Assembly: GCA_938084835.1 (NCBI GenBank)
Contig: CALKER010000011.1
Location: 1 to 64,000, forward strand
Direction: 5' to 3'
DNA from: an uncultured Thermoguttaceae bacterium
GTDB taxonomy: Bacteria > Planctomycetota > Planctomycetia > Pirellulales > Thermoguttaceae
DNA length: 64,000 nt
Shown: positions 57,101 to 64,000 of the stretch, one piece after another
Layout of the letters: every line of letters begins with the position of its first letter
Numbering within the stretch: position 1 is the first letter of the stretch
Notes under the pieces: model-generated
What the model was told of the DNA's origin: nothing
The model's input: only the letters and a program-made list of their open reading frames with translations
Databases searched by the model: none
Program-made: the position numbers and the translations under genes

Positions 57101-60100
57101 GCAGGAAAGTCTCGCCCAAAGGCATATCCTCGGGCAACGGGGCAAGCTCAGTTAATTCGTGGAGCCAATACAGCCCGGGTGAAGCAATCCACACGCCGCT
57201 GGCCAATTGTTCACCTGGATCCTCCCAATCGCCGTCTTGATTGATGTCGATCCAGGCATTGAGGTAGCCCGGGGTTGCGGCAAAAAGTTGGATTAGCGGC
57301 TTAAAGCCGGGGCTAACAAACCACAGCCGCATACCGTTTTCGTCATCGAGCCAATGTTCGTCGTCCCCTAAAGCCTGATCGTGCGGTAGCCCGTCGATGT
57401 ACCAGTCAACGCCGACGAGTTGGCCTGTCTCAGCATCCGGGAAGGCCAGATACGGATTGTTCTTAGGCCACACCACGTGGTAGGCACCGCCGGCATCACG
57501 AGTGACCGGATACCTGGCCGGGGCATCGCCGTAGTCTCGGTAGTAGTCAACAATCGTGACCTCGTAGTCTTCCACTTCGCCGTCGGTAGCAAGGCCCAGG
57601 TAGTTGGGCGATCCGCCCACAGGTAACTGAGAACCTGTCAGACGGAAGCGGGCCCAGGTCTTACCCAATTCGGCAGCCCGTGGTACGTTAAAGACCAGAT
57701 AGCCGGTCTCAAAGTCGAAATCATTCCAGCCGGCCTTCACGGGCACATTAGTGAAGACGTATTCGGAGCCTTCCGGCCACACATCGTCCCAGTCGCCATC
57801 TCGGTTAAAGTCGATCCAGGCATTGAGATAGCCAACAGTGCCGTCGGGCTGCACGGGCCAGTCAGCGGGAACACTGACGTAGACCCGAACACCGTGCCGC
57901 TCCAATGGCTCGGTGGGGTCGCGCTCAACGCGGATTTCGCCCCAATACTGGAAGAACACGCCATCATCGAAGGTATCGACGCCGCGCGCGTTAAGCTCTT
58001 CGTCCACAGCCCAACCGAGGGCGAAGCCTGGTACCACAATGTGACGCGCTCCATCGTTTTCCCGGCGTGTGGGATAACGATCGCTCGGGGCATCGCCATA
58101 GTCCCGCGGCTCGACCAGAAGGAGCACCTGATGATCTTCCACCTCTCCATTAGGCGGCGGGCCGTTAGGATCAGGGTTGCCACCGTACGGTGTCAAGTAC
58201 TGCACATTGCTGCTAAAGCGTAGCCGCATGTAACTTGTTCCGGGAGAAAGATCTTCCCGAAGAACAAGGACTTCCGGCCGCAAATGAAGCTGATGTTCGC
58301 CGGGCTCAAGCCACAGTCCCTGCACTATGTGCTCGCCGGCATCGTCCCAGTCTCCGTCGCGGTTGAGATCAATCCACATATTGAGCCACCCGCCGGTGAC
58401 AGCGTTGACGCTCATGATCGGTCGCGCCCCGGCCGTTAACGCCTCGATCCGCACGCCGTTTTCGTCATCGGTGCCGGGTAGATCAGGCCAACCACCTAGA
58501 TCGTCCCCTAAAGCTTGGGGATGTGGCTGACCATCAAGCTCCCAATCCACCGGGATAATTCGCCCAGTCACTGGATCCGGATAAGCAAGATGGGGATTGT
58601 CGACCGGCCATACGACGTGGTAAGCCCCATTTTCTGCCTCGAGGGTGCGATACGGGGCCGGGGCGTCGCCCCAGTCGCGGTAGTATCCCACCAGCTCTAC
58701 CGGGTAGTCTTCCACCTCGCCGTCCAGAAGCTCCATGGCGAAGCTTACGTCGCTGCTGGCGGTAATGGGGTAGCTACTTAAGCGGAAGCGGGCCCAGCTC
58801 GGCCCCAACGCCGCATCGTAAGGTACCGCAAAGACCAAATAGCCGGTGCCGAAGTCGTACCGATTCCATCCCGCCCGCACCGGTACGTTGACAAATACCT
58901 GCTCCTGTGGATCACTCCAGGCACCATTGCGGTTAAAGTCGATCCAAGCATTCAAATACCCAACAGTGCCGTCGGGCTGTACCGACCATCCCGCAGGCAC
59001 GCTAACATAGACCGACACCCCGTGACGTTCCTGTGGCCGAGCAGGGTTACTCTCCACCCGGATCTGCCCGCCATATTGGAACACTATGCCGTCATCCCCA
59101 TCGTCGACTGTCAGGGCATCCTGCTCCTCGGTGATGGACGCTCCTAAATGGAAGCCCGCAACCATTAAGTGGCGAGCCCCATCGCTGGCCAGCCGGGAGG
59201 GATAGCTCGGATCTGGGGCATCCCCAAAGTCAAGCGGCCAGCGCTCAAGCCGTACCCAGTGATCTTCCACTTCCCCATTGGGATCCTCTCCCGGCGAAGA
59301 TGGATTGCCACCATAGGACAAGAGATAGCGCACGTTGCTGCTAAAGCGCACGCGTAGGAAGGTGTCACCTTCGCTGAGGGTCATCGGCAGGATGCCCACA
59401 TCAGCCAATTCGTAGAGCCGATGTTCACCCGGCTCCAACCATAGCCCCCGAACCAAGTGTTCCCCGGGATCATCCCAGTCCCCGTCCCTGTTAAGATCCA
59501 CCCAGAGATTAAGCCAACCTGCGCCCACAGCATACACACTGATCAGCGGCCGCATGCCTGCTACTAAGATTGGCCGGCCATCGGGAGTTTGCAGCACCGC
59601 CCGCACGCCATTTTCGTCGGCAGCCCAGCCACCCAAATCATCACCCCGTGCTTGTGGATGCGGCTGACCGTCCACCTCCCAGTCGGGAGCGACCACAATT
59701 CCCGTAACGGGGTCGGGAAAAGCTAAGTGGGGATTGTTTTCCGGCCAAATCACGTGGTAAGCACCATTCTGCGATTCGACCGTGCGGTAAGGTGCCGGCG
59801 CATCGCCCCAATCCCGATAGTAAGGCACCAATTTCACCAGGTAGTCTTCCACTTCGCCGTCCGGGGCTTCGCCAAGGTAACCGGCCACAGGGGGTAGCGT
59901 TACGCTCGATAGCCGGAACCGGCTCCACGTTTCGCCAAAGGCGGCACTGTGGGGCACATTAAAGTACAAGTTATTCCAGCCGGCTTTCACCGGAACGTTC
60001 TGGAAGATTTGCTCGCCTGGGTCGTCCCAATCGCCATCGCGAGTGAAGTCGATCCAAGCGTTTAAATAGCCCACATTCTCATTCGCATCGACCGGCCATC

Positions 60101-63100
60101 CTTCCGGTGTGCTGACGTAGACGCGTACCAGATATTGCTCGGCAGGTCGGGCCGGATTTGTTTCCACCCGAATCTCGTTCCCGTACTGGAAGACGACCCC
60201 ATCGTCGAATTCATCTTCCGCGGGAGCATTGCGATCCCGGGTGACACCCCAACCCAGGTGGAAGCCGTCCACAATTACGTGGCGAGCTCCGTTGCTTTGC
60301 AGCCGCGAAGGATAGGATGGATCCGGCGCATCGCCATAATCTACAGGTACCAATTCCACGGGAACCCGATAGTCTTCCACTTCCCCGTTGGGATCGTCGC
60401 CACCGCTGATGGGATTGGCGCCGGTTGGGCCAAGACCCTGGACGTTGCTACTGATTCTCAGCCGTACATACGTCGCACCGACAGGCATATCCTCCGGCAA
60501 CAGCCCGAGGACGCCGGGCAGCTCATGAAGCCGATGCTCGCCCTCATTCAACCACAAGTCGCGAACTACGTGATCCACGTCATCGGCGAAGCTTCCATCC
60601 TGATAAACATCAATCCACACGTTGAGGTACCCGCCGCCGACCACATAGACGGTAATGCGTGGCACACGACTGGGGTTAAGTGTCTCAATAAAGGCTCCGT
60701 TTTCATCGGCGCGGCGGCCGTCGAGCCAGCCGTAAATGCTATCGGTGTCATCGCCTAAAGCCTCCGGATCGGGCTGGCCGTCGAGCTCCCAATCGGGCCC
60801 GACGAAGATGTACTGACCCGTGTTCGGATCGACCAGGTATTCCCCGGTATCCGGATCGCGGAGAGGAAATGCCAAATGGGGATTACCCACTGGCCACACG
60901 ACATGATAAGCGCCGTTGTCGGCCCGGAGTGTTCCGTACGAGGCCGGCGCATCGCCCCAGTCGCGGTAGTACCGTACCAGCTCCACCTGGTAATCCTCCA
61001 CCTCACCGTCATCGGCAACGCCGGTGAAGCTGAGGGCATTCTCCGGCGTGAAGCGATAACTCGTCAGGCGGAAGCGGGCCCAGCTGCTCCCGTACTCGGC
61101 CTCCCGCGGTACACTGAACACCAGGTAGCCACTGTCAAAGTCAAACTGGTTCCACCCAGCCTTTACCGGGATATTCTGCAAGATATACTCCGAGCCGGTG
61201 TCCCAGCTATCCTCCCAGTCGCCATCGCGGTTGAAGTCGATCCACGCATTCAAATATCCCACCGTTCCATCGGGAGCTGTGGGCCAACCGCTTGGCACGC
61301 TGACATACACCCGGACACCGTGGCGCTCCACCGGTTGATTGGGATCTTTCTCTACGCGGATTTCCCCACCAAACTGGAAGATTACACCATCATCGAAGGT
61401 GTCTTCCTCACGTGGGGCAAGCTCGCGGGAAATACCGGCTCCGAGATGGAAGCCATCCACAATTAAATGCCGAGCTCCATTGTTGACAAGCCGCGACGGA
61501 TATGGCAGATCCGGCGCATCACCGTAGTCCAGCACATCGATGCTCACCGTGAAGTAGCAATCACCGAAGACGGGGTGAGCCACGGGCCGGTTCGGCTGCA
61601 GAATATTACCGGCCAGGTCTCGGATCATGGTCCGATCCAAAGCAATGGTGTAGCGGTAGCCCGGCTCCCACAGCCCCGGCGCAGGATACAAAATGATCCG
61701 ATCATTAGTTACATCGTAACTGAACAAATAGTCGGCACCCACCGCAAGTGGTGTCTGGCGGTCATCGCGATAAACTTGGACGGCCTGCGGGACCACCGTG
61801 GCATCATCGATGCCGATTCCCACATCATACAAGCTGATAACAAACTCCGTCACCCGCACATGGGCCAGGGCCACCTCGTGGGGACTCCGGGCACGGTCGG
61901 CAGGACCGTTATCTACCGGTACCGTGATGGCTGCCGTTGGACCAAAGAAGTCCACCCGGTCCACCGCTCCACGATCCTTGAAGACATTGGCGCCCATACC
62001 GGCTGGCGGTGCTACCCACGGATCGTCCTGCCGCAATTGGCCAAATAAGTCCAGACTTGGCGCTAAAATCGGTGAGGGAGGAATTCCGATCGGCTGAAGC
62101 ACCGCGCTAAAGTAGCCGGACCGCTCCTCCAAACTGTCGATGGCACTGTCGATAATCCGAGAACCGGCGGCCGGATAGAAATTGTTTCGCTCGGGAGCCA
62201 CAAACAGCGGCTCAGTCGGCCCAAGGAGCAGAGCAAACGACCCCGTAGTTGTGCCACTAGCATTTTGGGTATTGCGGGCAAAAGCGTTGCCACCCAGCAC
62301 GGTGCTCGCCGAAGTTGAGTGGACCAAAACACCTGTCTGCCAGCCAGCAATGACATTGTTCAAAAGCGTGGGCGTAGCATTGGGACCAACTTGAATACCC
62401 GTTCCGGTGGCACTCTGACCTCGTAGGACATTGCCCACCACGGTGTTGTTAACAATTCGCCCGAAAGGAATAGCACCCAGGGGCTGCGCTGTGTCGCCGC
62501 CGAAGTAGATTCCACCCTGGCCACTGTAGGCCACAATGTTGTTGACCAAAGTCACCCCGGGCACCCACATCGAACCGGGAGTATTTGTTGGATAAGCGGC
62601 GTTCATCCACCGGCCGGAGCCCGGATGCGGCCAATTTCCGCCGGCATCTCTTGCCGCAGGCTCCACACGGATTCCCCAATCGCGCGAATACAGCACCTGC
62701 GTGCTGTCGATGATGAAATACCCTTTTTCCCGGAGCTGATTTTTATCCCCAATAAGCGGGTGATTGCCTTGTTTCGGGTTGACATAGGTCACGCCGGCCG
62801 GCGGTGAGGGTACGAAGTACGTCGTAGATGGCAGACCAATGACCTCTTGGGCTTTGTCCGAAAGGTCCACCCGGCCCGGAATGGAGATAGCTGCTGTTAC
62901 GTTCAGTTTTCCATCGGTGTTGGCTCTGTTAATCGCGTCGCGAATGAGGACGGCGATCTGGCTGGCAAGCATGCCAAATTCATAGGTAATCTGGTAAAAC
63001 TCCGGCGGCGCCGTTTCCCCAGTTAATGCGTTGATAAACATGAAATCGACCGCATTACCGTCGATGTCCGTTACACGGAAGGTGCTGCGATGGTTAATCG

Positions 63101-64000
63101 TATTACCGGCCGGAGCTTCGATCCGAAGATAGCGCGTTCCCACAGCCTCGACCGAGCCATAAATAATTTGCGAAATGGCAAAGGCCGGCCGAACTTGTGG
63201 AGGTGGATTCTGCTCCCCACCTAAGATGCCGCCCACGTACACCGCACCCCACAGATCAACGATATCCGAGACGCTTCGCCGCAGGGCCTGAACGTTCAAC
63301 CGGCCTTCGTTGGCCGCCTGATTTATGGCACTCTGCACTTTGCTTGCCAGCACAGCGGCCGACTCGTACCGCGAGAAGAAAATGGGAATGGCCTCCCCCG
63401 TAGCTCCACGCAGATCGTTATCAAGGAAAACAAACTCCTGCCGGCGGACACCGTCGTCGATCCAGAATCGATCCCCGTGACCAAGCTCGCTGGCCGGCGG
63501 AATGCGGATGCTAATCTCCTGAACAAACCGATCATTGGTGTCCACCTGCGGAGCAAGCCGCAGCACAGTGTACGGCGCGCTCGGTGGTCCGACCAAAGTC
63601 CCGAATTCATGGCCACGCCGGATTTCCAGCTGGTAACTTCCAGTTACCACAATGTTCTCATCCAACCGCGGTTCGCGCAGGAAGTCAAAACCGGTGACTC
63701 CGGTCGGGGCGTTGGTCACAAGTTCGCCACGCTCAGCAAAGCCAATGACGATGTCATCAATGTACCACCCTTCAAAGGCATTATTTTGGCCGCGGCGGAA
63801 ATTCCAAAAGCGGTTTTGGTTTCGCCCTGTGCCATAGGACTTATTGGTGGTATCGCCTTCTAAGGTGCTGGCATATCGGAAAGGCCCTGGGTTTGTCACC
63901 TCCACATCGTAAACGCGGATGAGAGCCTCCGCCCGACTTGCGCCCGTATTGTTCGGACTCGGGCTACTCGAGAGGAAACGCTCGTCCAATTTCCACGTGG
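51189..64000 (-). CDS. Giant modular surface protein with tandem GEVED domains (5' end outside window)
   Basis: At least 4270 residues; the frame is open to base 64000, so the N-terminus is missing and the TTG at 63989 is an internal leucine. From the N-terminal side: a FEGWYIDDIVIGF jelly-roll end; two ~75-residue modules with a D-G...FVF/FMF core; a parallel beta-helix (62000-62800; repeated NNIVAYSGQGG, NNTVVGN); an SbsA/Big_5-like Ig domain; nine GEVED domains (56440-61540); a NIDO-like domain inside an SdrD_B-like one; two more FEFD modules; a Calx-beta domain holding an eight-repeat propeller; a tenth GEVED domain; and a YDNP repeat tail ending DFALETFGSW. No catalytic domain is seen in this part. 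It is probably a cell-surface or cell-wall structural or adhesive protein. An intrinsic terminator follows. Confidence 0.88.
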   Translation of the reverse strand, partial: TWKLDERFLSSSPSPNNTGASRAEALIRVYDVEVTNPGPFRYASTLEGDTTNKSYGTGRNQNRFWNFRRGQNNAFEGWYIDDIVIGFAERGELVTNAPTGVTGFDFLREPRLDENIVVTGSYQLEIRRGHEFGTLVGPPSAPYTVLRLAPQVDTNDRFVQEISIRIPPASELGHGDRFWIDDGVRRQEFVFLDNDLRGATGEAIPIFFSRYESAAVLASKVQSAINQAANEGRLNVQALRRSVSDIVDLWGAVYVGGILGGEQNPPPQVRPAFAISQIIYGSVEAVGTRYLRIEAPAGNTINHRSTFRVTDIDGNAVDFMFINALTGETAPPEFYQITYEFGMLASQIAVLIRDAINRANTDGKLNVTAAISIPGRVDLSDKAQEVIGLPSTTYFVPSPPAGVTYVNPKQGNHPLIGDKNQLREKGYFIIDSTQVLYSRDWGIRVEPAARDAGGNWPHPGSGRWMNAAYPTNTPGSMWVPGVTLVNNIVAYSGQGGIYFGGDTAQPLGAIPFGRIVNNTVVGNVLRGQSATGTGIQVGPNATPTLLNNVIAGWQTGVLVHSTSASTVLGGNAFARNTQNASGTTTGSFALLLGPTEPLFVAPERNNFYPAAGSRIIDSAIDSLEERSGYFSAVLQPIGIPPSPILAPSLDLFGQLRQDDPWVAPPAGMGANVFKDRGAVDRVDFFGPTAAITVPVDNGPADRARSPHEVALAHVRVTEFVISLYDVGIGIDDATVVPQAVQVYRDDRQTPLAVGADYLFSYDVTNDRIILYPAPGLWEPGYRYTIALDRTMIRDLAGNILQPNRPVAHPVFGDCYFTVSIDVLDYGDAPDLPYPSRLVNNGARHLIVDGFHLGAGISRELAPREEDTFDDGVIFQFGGEIRVEKDPNQPVERHGVRVYVSVPSGWPTAPDGTVGYLNAWIDFNRDGDWEDSWDTGSEYILQNIPVKAGWNQFDFDSGYLVFSVPREAEYGSSWARFRLTSYRFTPENALSFTGVADDGEVEDYQVELVRYYRDWGDAPASYGTLRADNGAYHVVWPVGNPHLAFPLRDPDTGEYLVDPNTGQYIFVGPDWELDGQPDPEALGDDTDSIYGWLDGRRADENGAFIETLNPSRVPRITVYVVGGGYLNVWIDVYQDGSFADDVDHVVRDLWLNEGEHRLHELPGVLGLLPEDMPVGATYVRLRISSNVQGLGPTGANPISGGDDPNGEVEDYRVPVELVPVDYGDAPDPSYPSRLQSNGARHVIVDGFHLGWGVTRDRNAPAEDEFDDGVVFQYGNEIRVETNPARPAEQYLVRVYVSTPEGWPVDANENVGYLNAWIDFTRDGDWDDPGEQIFQNVPVKAGWNNLYFNVPHSAAFGETWSRFRLSSVTLPPVAGYLGEAPDGEVEDYLVKLVPYYRDWGDAPAPYRTVESQNGAYHVIWPENNPHLAFPDPVTGIVVAPDWEVDGQPHPQARGDDLGGWAADENGVRAVLQTPDGRPILVAGMRPLISVYAVGAGWLNLWVDLNRDGDWDDPGEHLVRGLWLEPGEHRLYELADVGILPMTLSEGDTFLRVRFSSNVRYLLSYGGNPSSPGEDPNGEVEDHWVRLERWPLDFGDAPDPSYPSRLASDGARHLMVAGFHLGASITEEQDALTVDDGDDGIVFQYGGQIRVESNPARPQERHGVSVYVSVPAGWSVQPDGTVGYLNAWIDFNRNGAWSDPQEQVFVNVPVRAGWNRYDFGTGYLVFAVPYDAALGPSWARFRLSSYPITASSDVSFAMELLDGEVEDYPVELVGYYRDWGDAPAPYRTLEAENGAYHVVWPVDNPHLAYPDPVTGRIIPVDWELDGQPHPQALGDDLGGWPDLPGTDDENGVRIEALTAGARPIMSVNAVTGGWLNMWIDLNRDGDWDDAGEHIVQGLWLEPGEHQLHLRPEVLVLREDLSPGTSYMRLRFSSNVQYLTPYGGNPDPNGPPPNGEVEDHQVLLLVEPRDYGDAPSDRYPTRRENDGARHIVVPGFALGWAVDEELNARGVDTFDDGVFFQYWGEIRVERDPTEPLERHGVRVYVSVPADWPVQPDGTVGYLNAWIDFNRDGDWDDVWPEGSEYVFTNVPVKAGWNDFDFETGYLVFNVPRAAELGKTWARFRLTGSQLPVGGSPNYLGLATDGEVEDYEVTIVDYYRDYGDAPARYPVTRDAGGAYHVVWPKNNPYLAFPDAETGQLVGVDWYIDGLPHDQALGDDEHWLDDENGMRLWFVSPGFKPLIQLFAATPGYLNAWIDINQDGDWEDPGEQLASGVWIASPGLYWLHELTELAPLPEDMPLGETFLRLRFSSNVRYLLPYGGNPDPAGPDPNGEVEDHRVEVRAPILDFGDAPASYGTLKADDGPRHLLVPTGVYLGYAPGDAEPDALVDQAAVGDDFTGEQDEDGLLSYGTLVAGQFRPGILYRGEIGRFEVAVTGTGYLSAWIDFNGDGVFSDYLDPLTGQYVREHVVQGVYIADDSAPFVFDVHVPASAAEGVTFLRLRYSSDRQAVLAPVGRAPDGEVEDHALFVESLQGVIQGTKFNDANADGIWQWWPNVFQPIIQPTAPGSGTPILTGGFNATVGPIDLGFEFAYYGAIYTQFYVSENGAISFGSPVSAFDLAGFPESIPMIAPFWADVDLRLGGGRVELSRGTNPLTGNPFVQVTWVDVGFYNRYDPLNLPLLSRRNTFGVYIEDDPLGDVVGFVYWNLQWTTGDYFDPETGTWVRTGGYGDPGAEIGFNAGNNFTYARIFRPTSQTGLDELVAQQVLGVRIDPNTGRPHGPEYGIPGGVVYIDANNNGVRDPGEWTVVAQRDLRGTLEDESGRFRFGPLPPGTYVIREDLTSPEWQEWIQTNPRWGAVGYLASGDLRVVAVPPSELRDGDQLRIFDGRRVHTFEFDRNGLLSDPGVIPVNIAGLTTADQVAEAITTAVNTARGTRGLILQAGAEGDEVVITGDPVILFPQDYPWTVRFTALAGSTIPEGSIFSVGDGRGQVTFEFDWDGASSYPGRGHVLIPVAGRTPAEVAAAIATAVQTQAAALGLNIWAVAADTEVILRGRTLTVDRLTSFLPGGPARVNPDGSYTVNLDAGAVISRIDFGNFLRPILSWNDVRVLEGQNGQFTEVELNLVWERSFGAPIDLVLLTADGTATAVDNDYLPIAQALQLTADLPPQSRWPVRVLTSNDRGDYDYGLSGHILVYQVLDPPAEGGDWEIWLYDLKTDSVHRVTNNSVDDRFPTVYEDGDRAYLVWIGQDQTPGQTDTEVFLRVYERGRGFISPAIQLTNNTFNESSPQIDDTYVVWVGQVTASNSEVFVFNYKAWVNSTWGVTQPPRNISGNPFGDFAPQTFGPHVVWSGWDGFDEEIYIWDAIAGTRRLTNNTTADRAPRIHGQWVVWEQFDGNDYEIWVHNLATGVSRQLTNNTVADVSPALSGNHVVWQTRVGTTWQIYYMNLEELELGLPPTNISANPYDNQFPKIDGHRVVWHARIGSNFEVFVYDLSTAGVAQNISRHPATDWYPLISGDYVTWRNWDGVDYEICVAQYESPRIVTPVGVTIVGDDRVESDEYFWVRISAAEVPALGTGSVVLNPSEVRVWILNDDDRGLGWDFGDAPASYRTLLADDGARHAIDPTVYLGWQVDGERDGLASADALGDDQTNLPDEDGVVFLTPLIPGQVAQVAVRASVAGYLDAWVDFNRNGRWGNPTDPLSVVDAGEQIFTSQPLWPGVNMLSFTVPSWAELGNTFARFRFSTTGGLLYFGSALNGEVEDYQVQIVASAPTGLARQGRTVYFYGTAAPERFEFTPTASPGGQHRVVYNGVEYRFPASEVDAFVFAAGAGQDVAILNGTSGAETVELRSGFAMLTGANFLVVVTQAENVTVNGRGGNDQAVLSATPGVKDTVVGTSSYVQMTTGAVVNRVNNFPRVHIRGNPGEGADVVRLYGSAAVAETFVGTPTSVQLDGGSYFIQADNFRWAYAYGNGSGDKAILYDNPATRDWVVADPTYARISGAGFYVFARDFADVVAYATTGNDGATLYDNPIGVDVFVAQPGNVELAGSGYRIQLQGFRYVTAESRGGSDTAILYDNPARFDRFEATPTYAVYYGDTFNHRVFGFRNVQAIARGGNDRGRLYDDPAQAESFLAYPTYALMVGINYQVQVEGFRYVTAYSRGGNDHAIFYDSLGDDRFVAKPFEGRMYGAGYDNQAVGFSKVVGNATSGYDLAQLYDMALAWAGDHLQAQGNWAKVSNSLVDYELWAINFDRVEAYGSDPGVDTKEIIGALDFALETFGSWRD
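51200..52720 (-). repeat. Giant protein repeat tail (YDNP units)
   Basis: It encodes 8-9 units of about 45-60 residues: G-x-D-x-A-x-L-YDNP-xx-D-x-F-x-A-x-PTYA, then GxGYxxxxxGFRxVxA. Examples are AILYDNPARFDRFEATPTYA and GRLYDDPAQAESFLAYPTYA. The final unit (WAKVSNSLVDYELWAINFDR) and end motif differ. Confidence 0.85.
53415..54500 (-). repeat. Eight TolB/WD40-like propeller repeats inside a Calx-beta domain
   Basis: Eight ~40-50-residue repeats with the pattern LTNN-xxxDxxPxIxGxxVVW-xxxDGxDxEIxVxxLxTG. Examples: RAPRIHGQWVVWEQFDGNDY, DVSPALSGNHVVWQTRVG and QFPKIDGHRVVWHARIGSNF. The flanks (TADGTATAVDNDYLP before; GVTIVGDDRVESDEYFWVRI and VRVWILNDDD after) are the two halves of one Calx-beta domain. 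Confidence 0.75.
54740..55390 (-). repeat. Two FEFD modules in the giant protein
   Basis: Two copies of a ~75-residue unit: DGDQLRIFDGRRVHTFEFDR, then TADQVAEAITTAVN and a strand EVVITG; and VGDGRGQVTFEFDWDG, then TPAEVAAAIATAVQ and TEVILRG. Two more diverged copies lie at about 62880-63530 (VTDIDGNAVDFMFIN and IDDGVRRQEFVFLDN). Confidence 0.6.
56440..61540 (-). repeat. Nine tandem GEVED domains, alternating A and B types
   Basis: Nine domains, each ending in GEVED(Y/H). Type A opens DYGDAPDPSYPSRL..NGARH and has FDDGV.FQ and VGYLNAWIDFNRDGDW. Type B opens YYRDWGDAPAPYRTL...NGAYHVVWP, with a DGQPHPQALGDD segment and LWLEPGEH. The order is A-B-A-B-A-B-A-B and then a ninth domain of B-like opening (DFGDAPASYGTL). 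Each A+B pair is about 1.1-1.2 kb of DNA. Confidence 0.85.

Overview
The window looks like planctomycete DNA, probably from the Pirellulales side of the phylum. The main signs are a very large secreted protein built from tandem GEVED domains, SdrD_B-like and Calx-beta domains, a C25 peptidase carrying the planctomycete LEPR-XLL-type N-terminal motif (LEDRLFLS), several Tat-exported sugar isomerase-like proteins, and low coding density. About a third of the first 51 kb lies outside recognisable genes. The species cannot be fixed from sequence reading alone.

Layout. 1-483 is the 3' end of a gene that begins outside the window. It is followed by a tRNA-Ala(GGC) on the minus strand and a long gene-poor stretch. 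2.1-5.3 kb holds feoA and feoB (ferrous iron uptake). 5.7-10.3 kb holds a zinc-ribbon/PH-domain membrane protein, nrdR, a long-chain polyprenyl diphosphate synthase and moaC. 11.8-13.7 kb is a cobalamin-binding radical SAM enzyme of the RiPP-maturase type with no visible precursor peptide. 14.5-18.6 kb holds a cytosine permease-type transporter and an exported GH2 glycosidase. 19.1-29.4 kb holds a degenerate histidine-kinase-like protein, an unrecognised protein, a Tat-exported TIM-barrel isomerase-like protein, an exported alpha/beta hydrolase, an exported C45-type Ntn hydrolase and a membrane-anchored LysM protein. 29.9-33.3 kb holds bioB, and truD with an upstream YkgJ-type Fe-S/zinc cluster protein on the opposite strand. 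34.3-45.6 kb holds a Pro/Gly-rich lipoprotein, a Tat-exported FucI/AraA-like protein, a second TIM-barrel isomerase, an AzgA-type purine permease overlapping an M28 (glutaminyl cyclase-like) peptidase, two small membrane proteins and a MoCo-carrier/YpsA-like protein.

45.96-64.0 kb (minus strand) is a surface-protein region. It encodes a 1551-residue gingipain-like C25 peptidase with a proprotein-convertase P domain, and the last ~4270 residues of a giant modular protein whose N-terminus lies beyond the window. Both end in the same kind of repeat tail (units around YDNP/YDSP and GFRxV) and in a similar final motif, which suggests a shared surface-localisation or assembly module. The giant protein has nine tandem GEVED domains in alternating A/B types. 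Two of its domains, an SdrD_B-like fold and a Calx-beta fold, each appear to be interrupted by another whole domain (NIDO-like and an eight-repeat TolB-type beta-propeller).

Non-coding DNA. Three separate intergenic regions contain 3-4 degenerate copies of a ~28-30 nt motif at a constant 60-62 nt spacing. This is CRISPR-like geometry but heavily decayed, and no cas genes are present. One intergenic region (about 33.57-33.67 kb) folds into several consecutive hairpins and may be a structured RNA. Two convincing intrinsic terminators and a few promoter candidates are listed.
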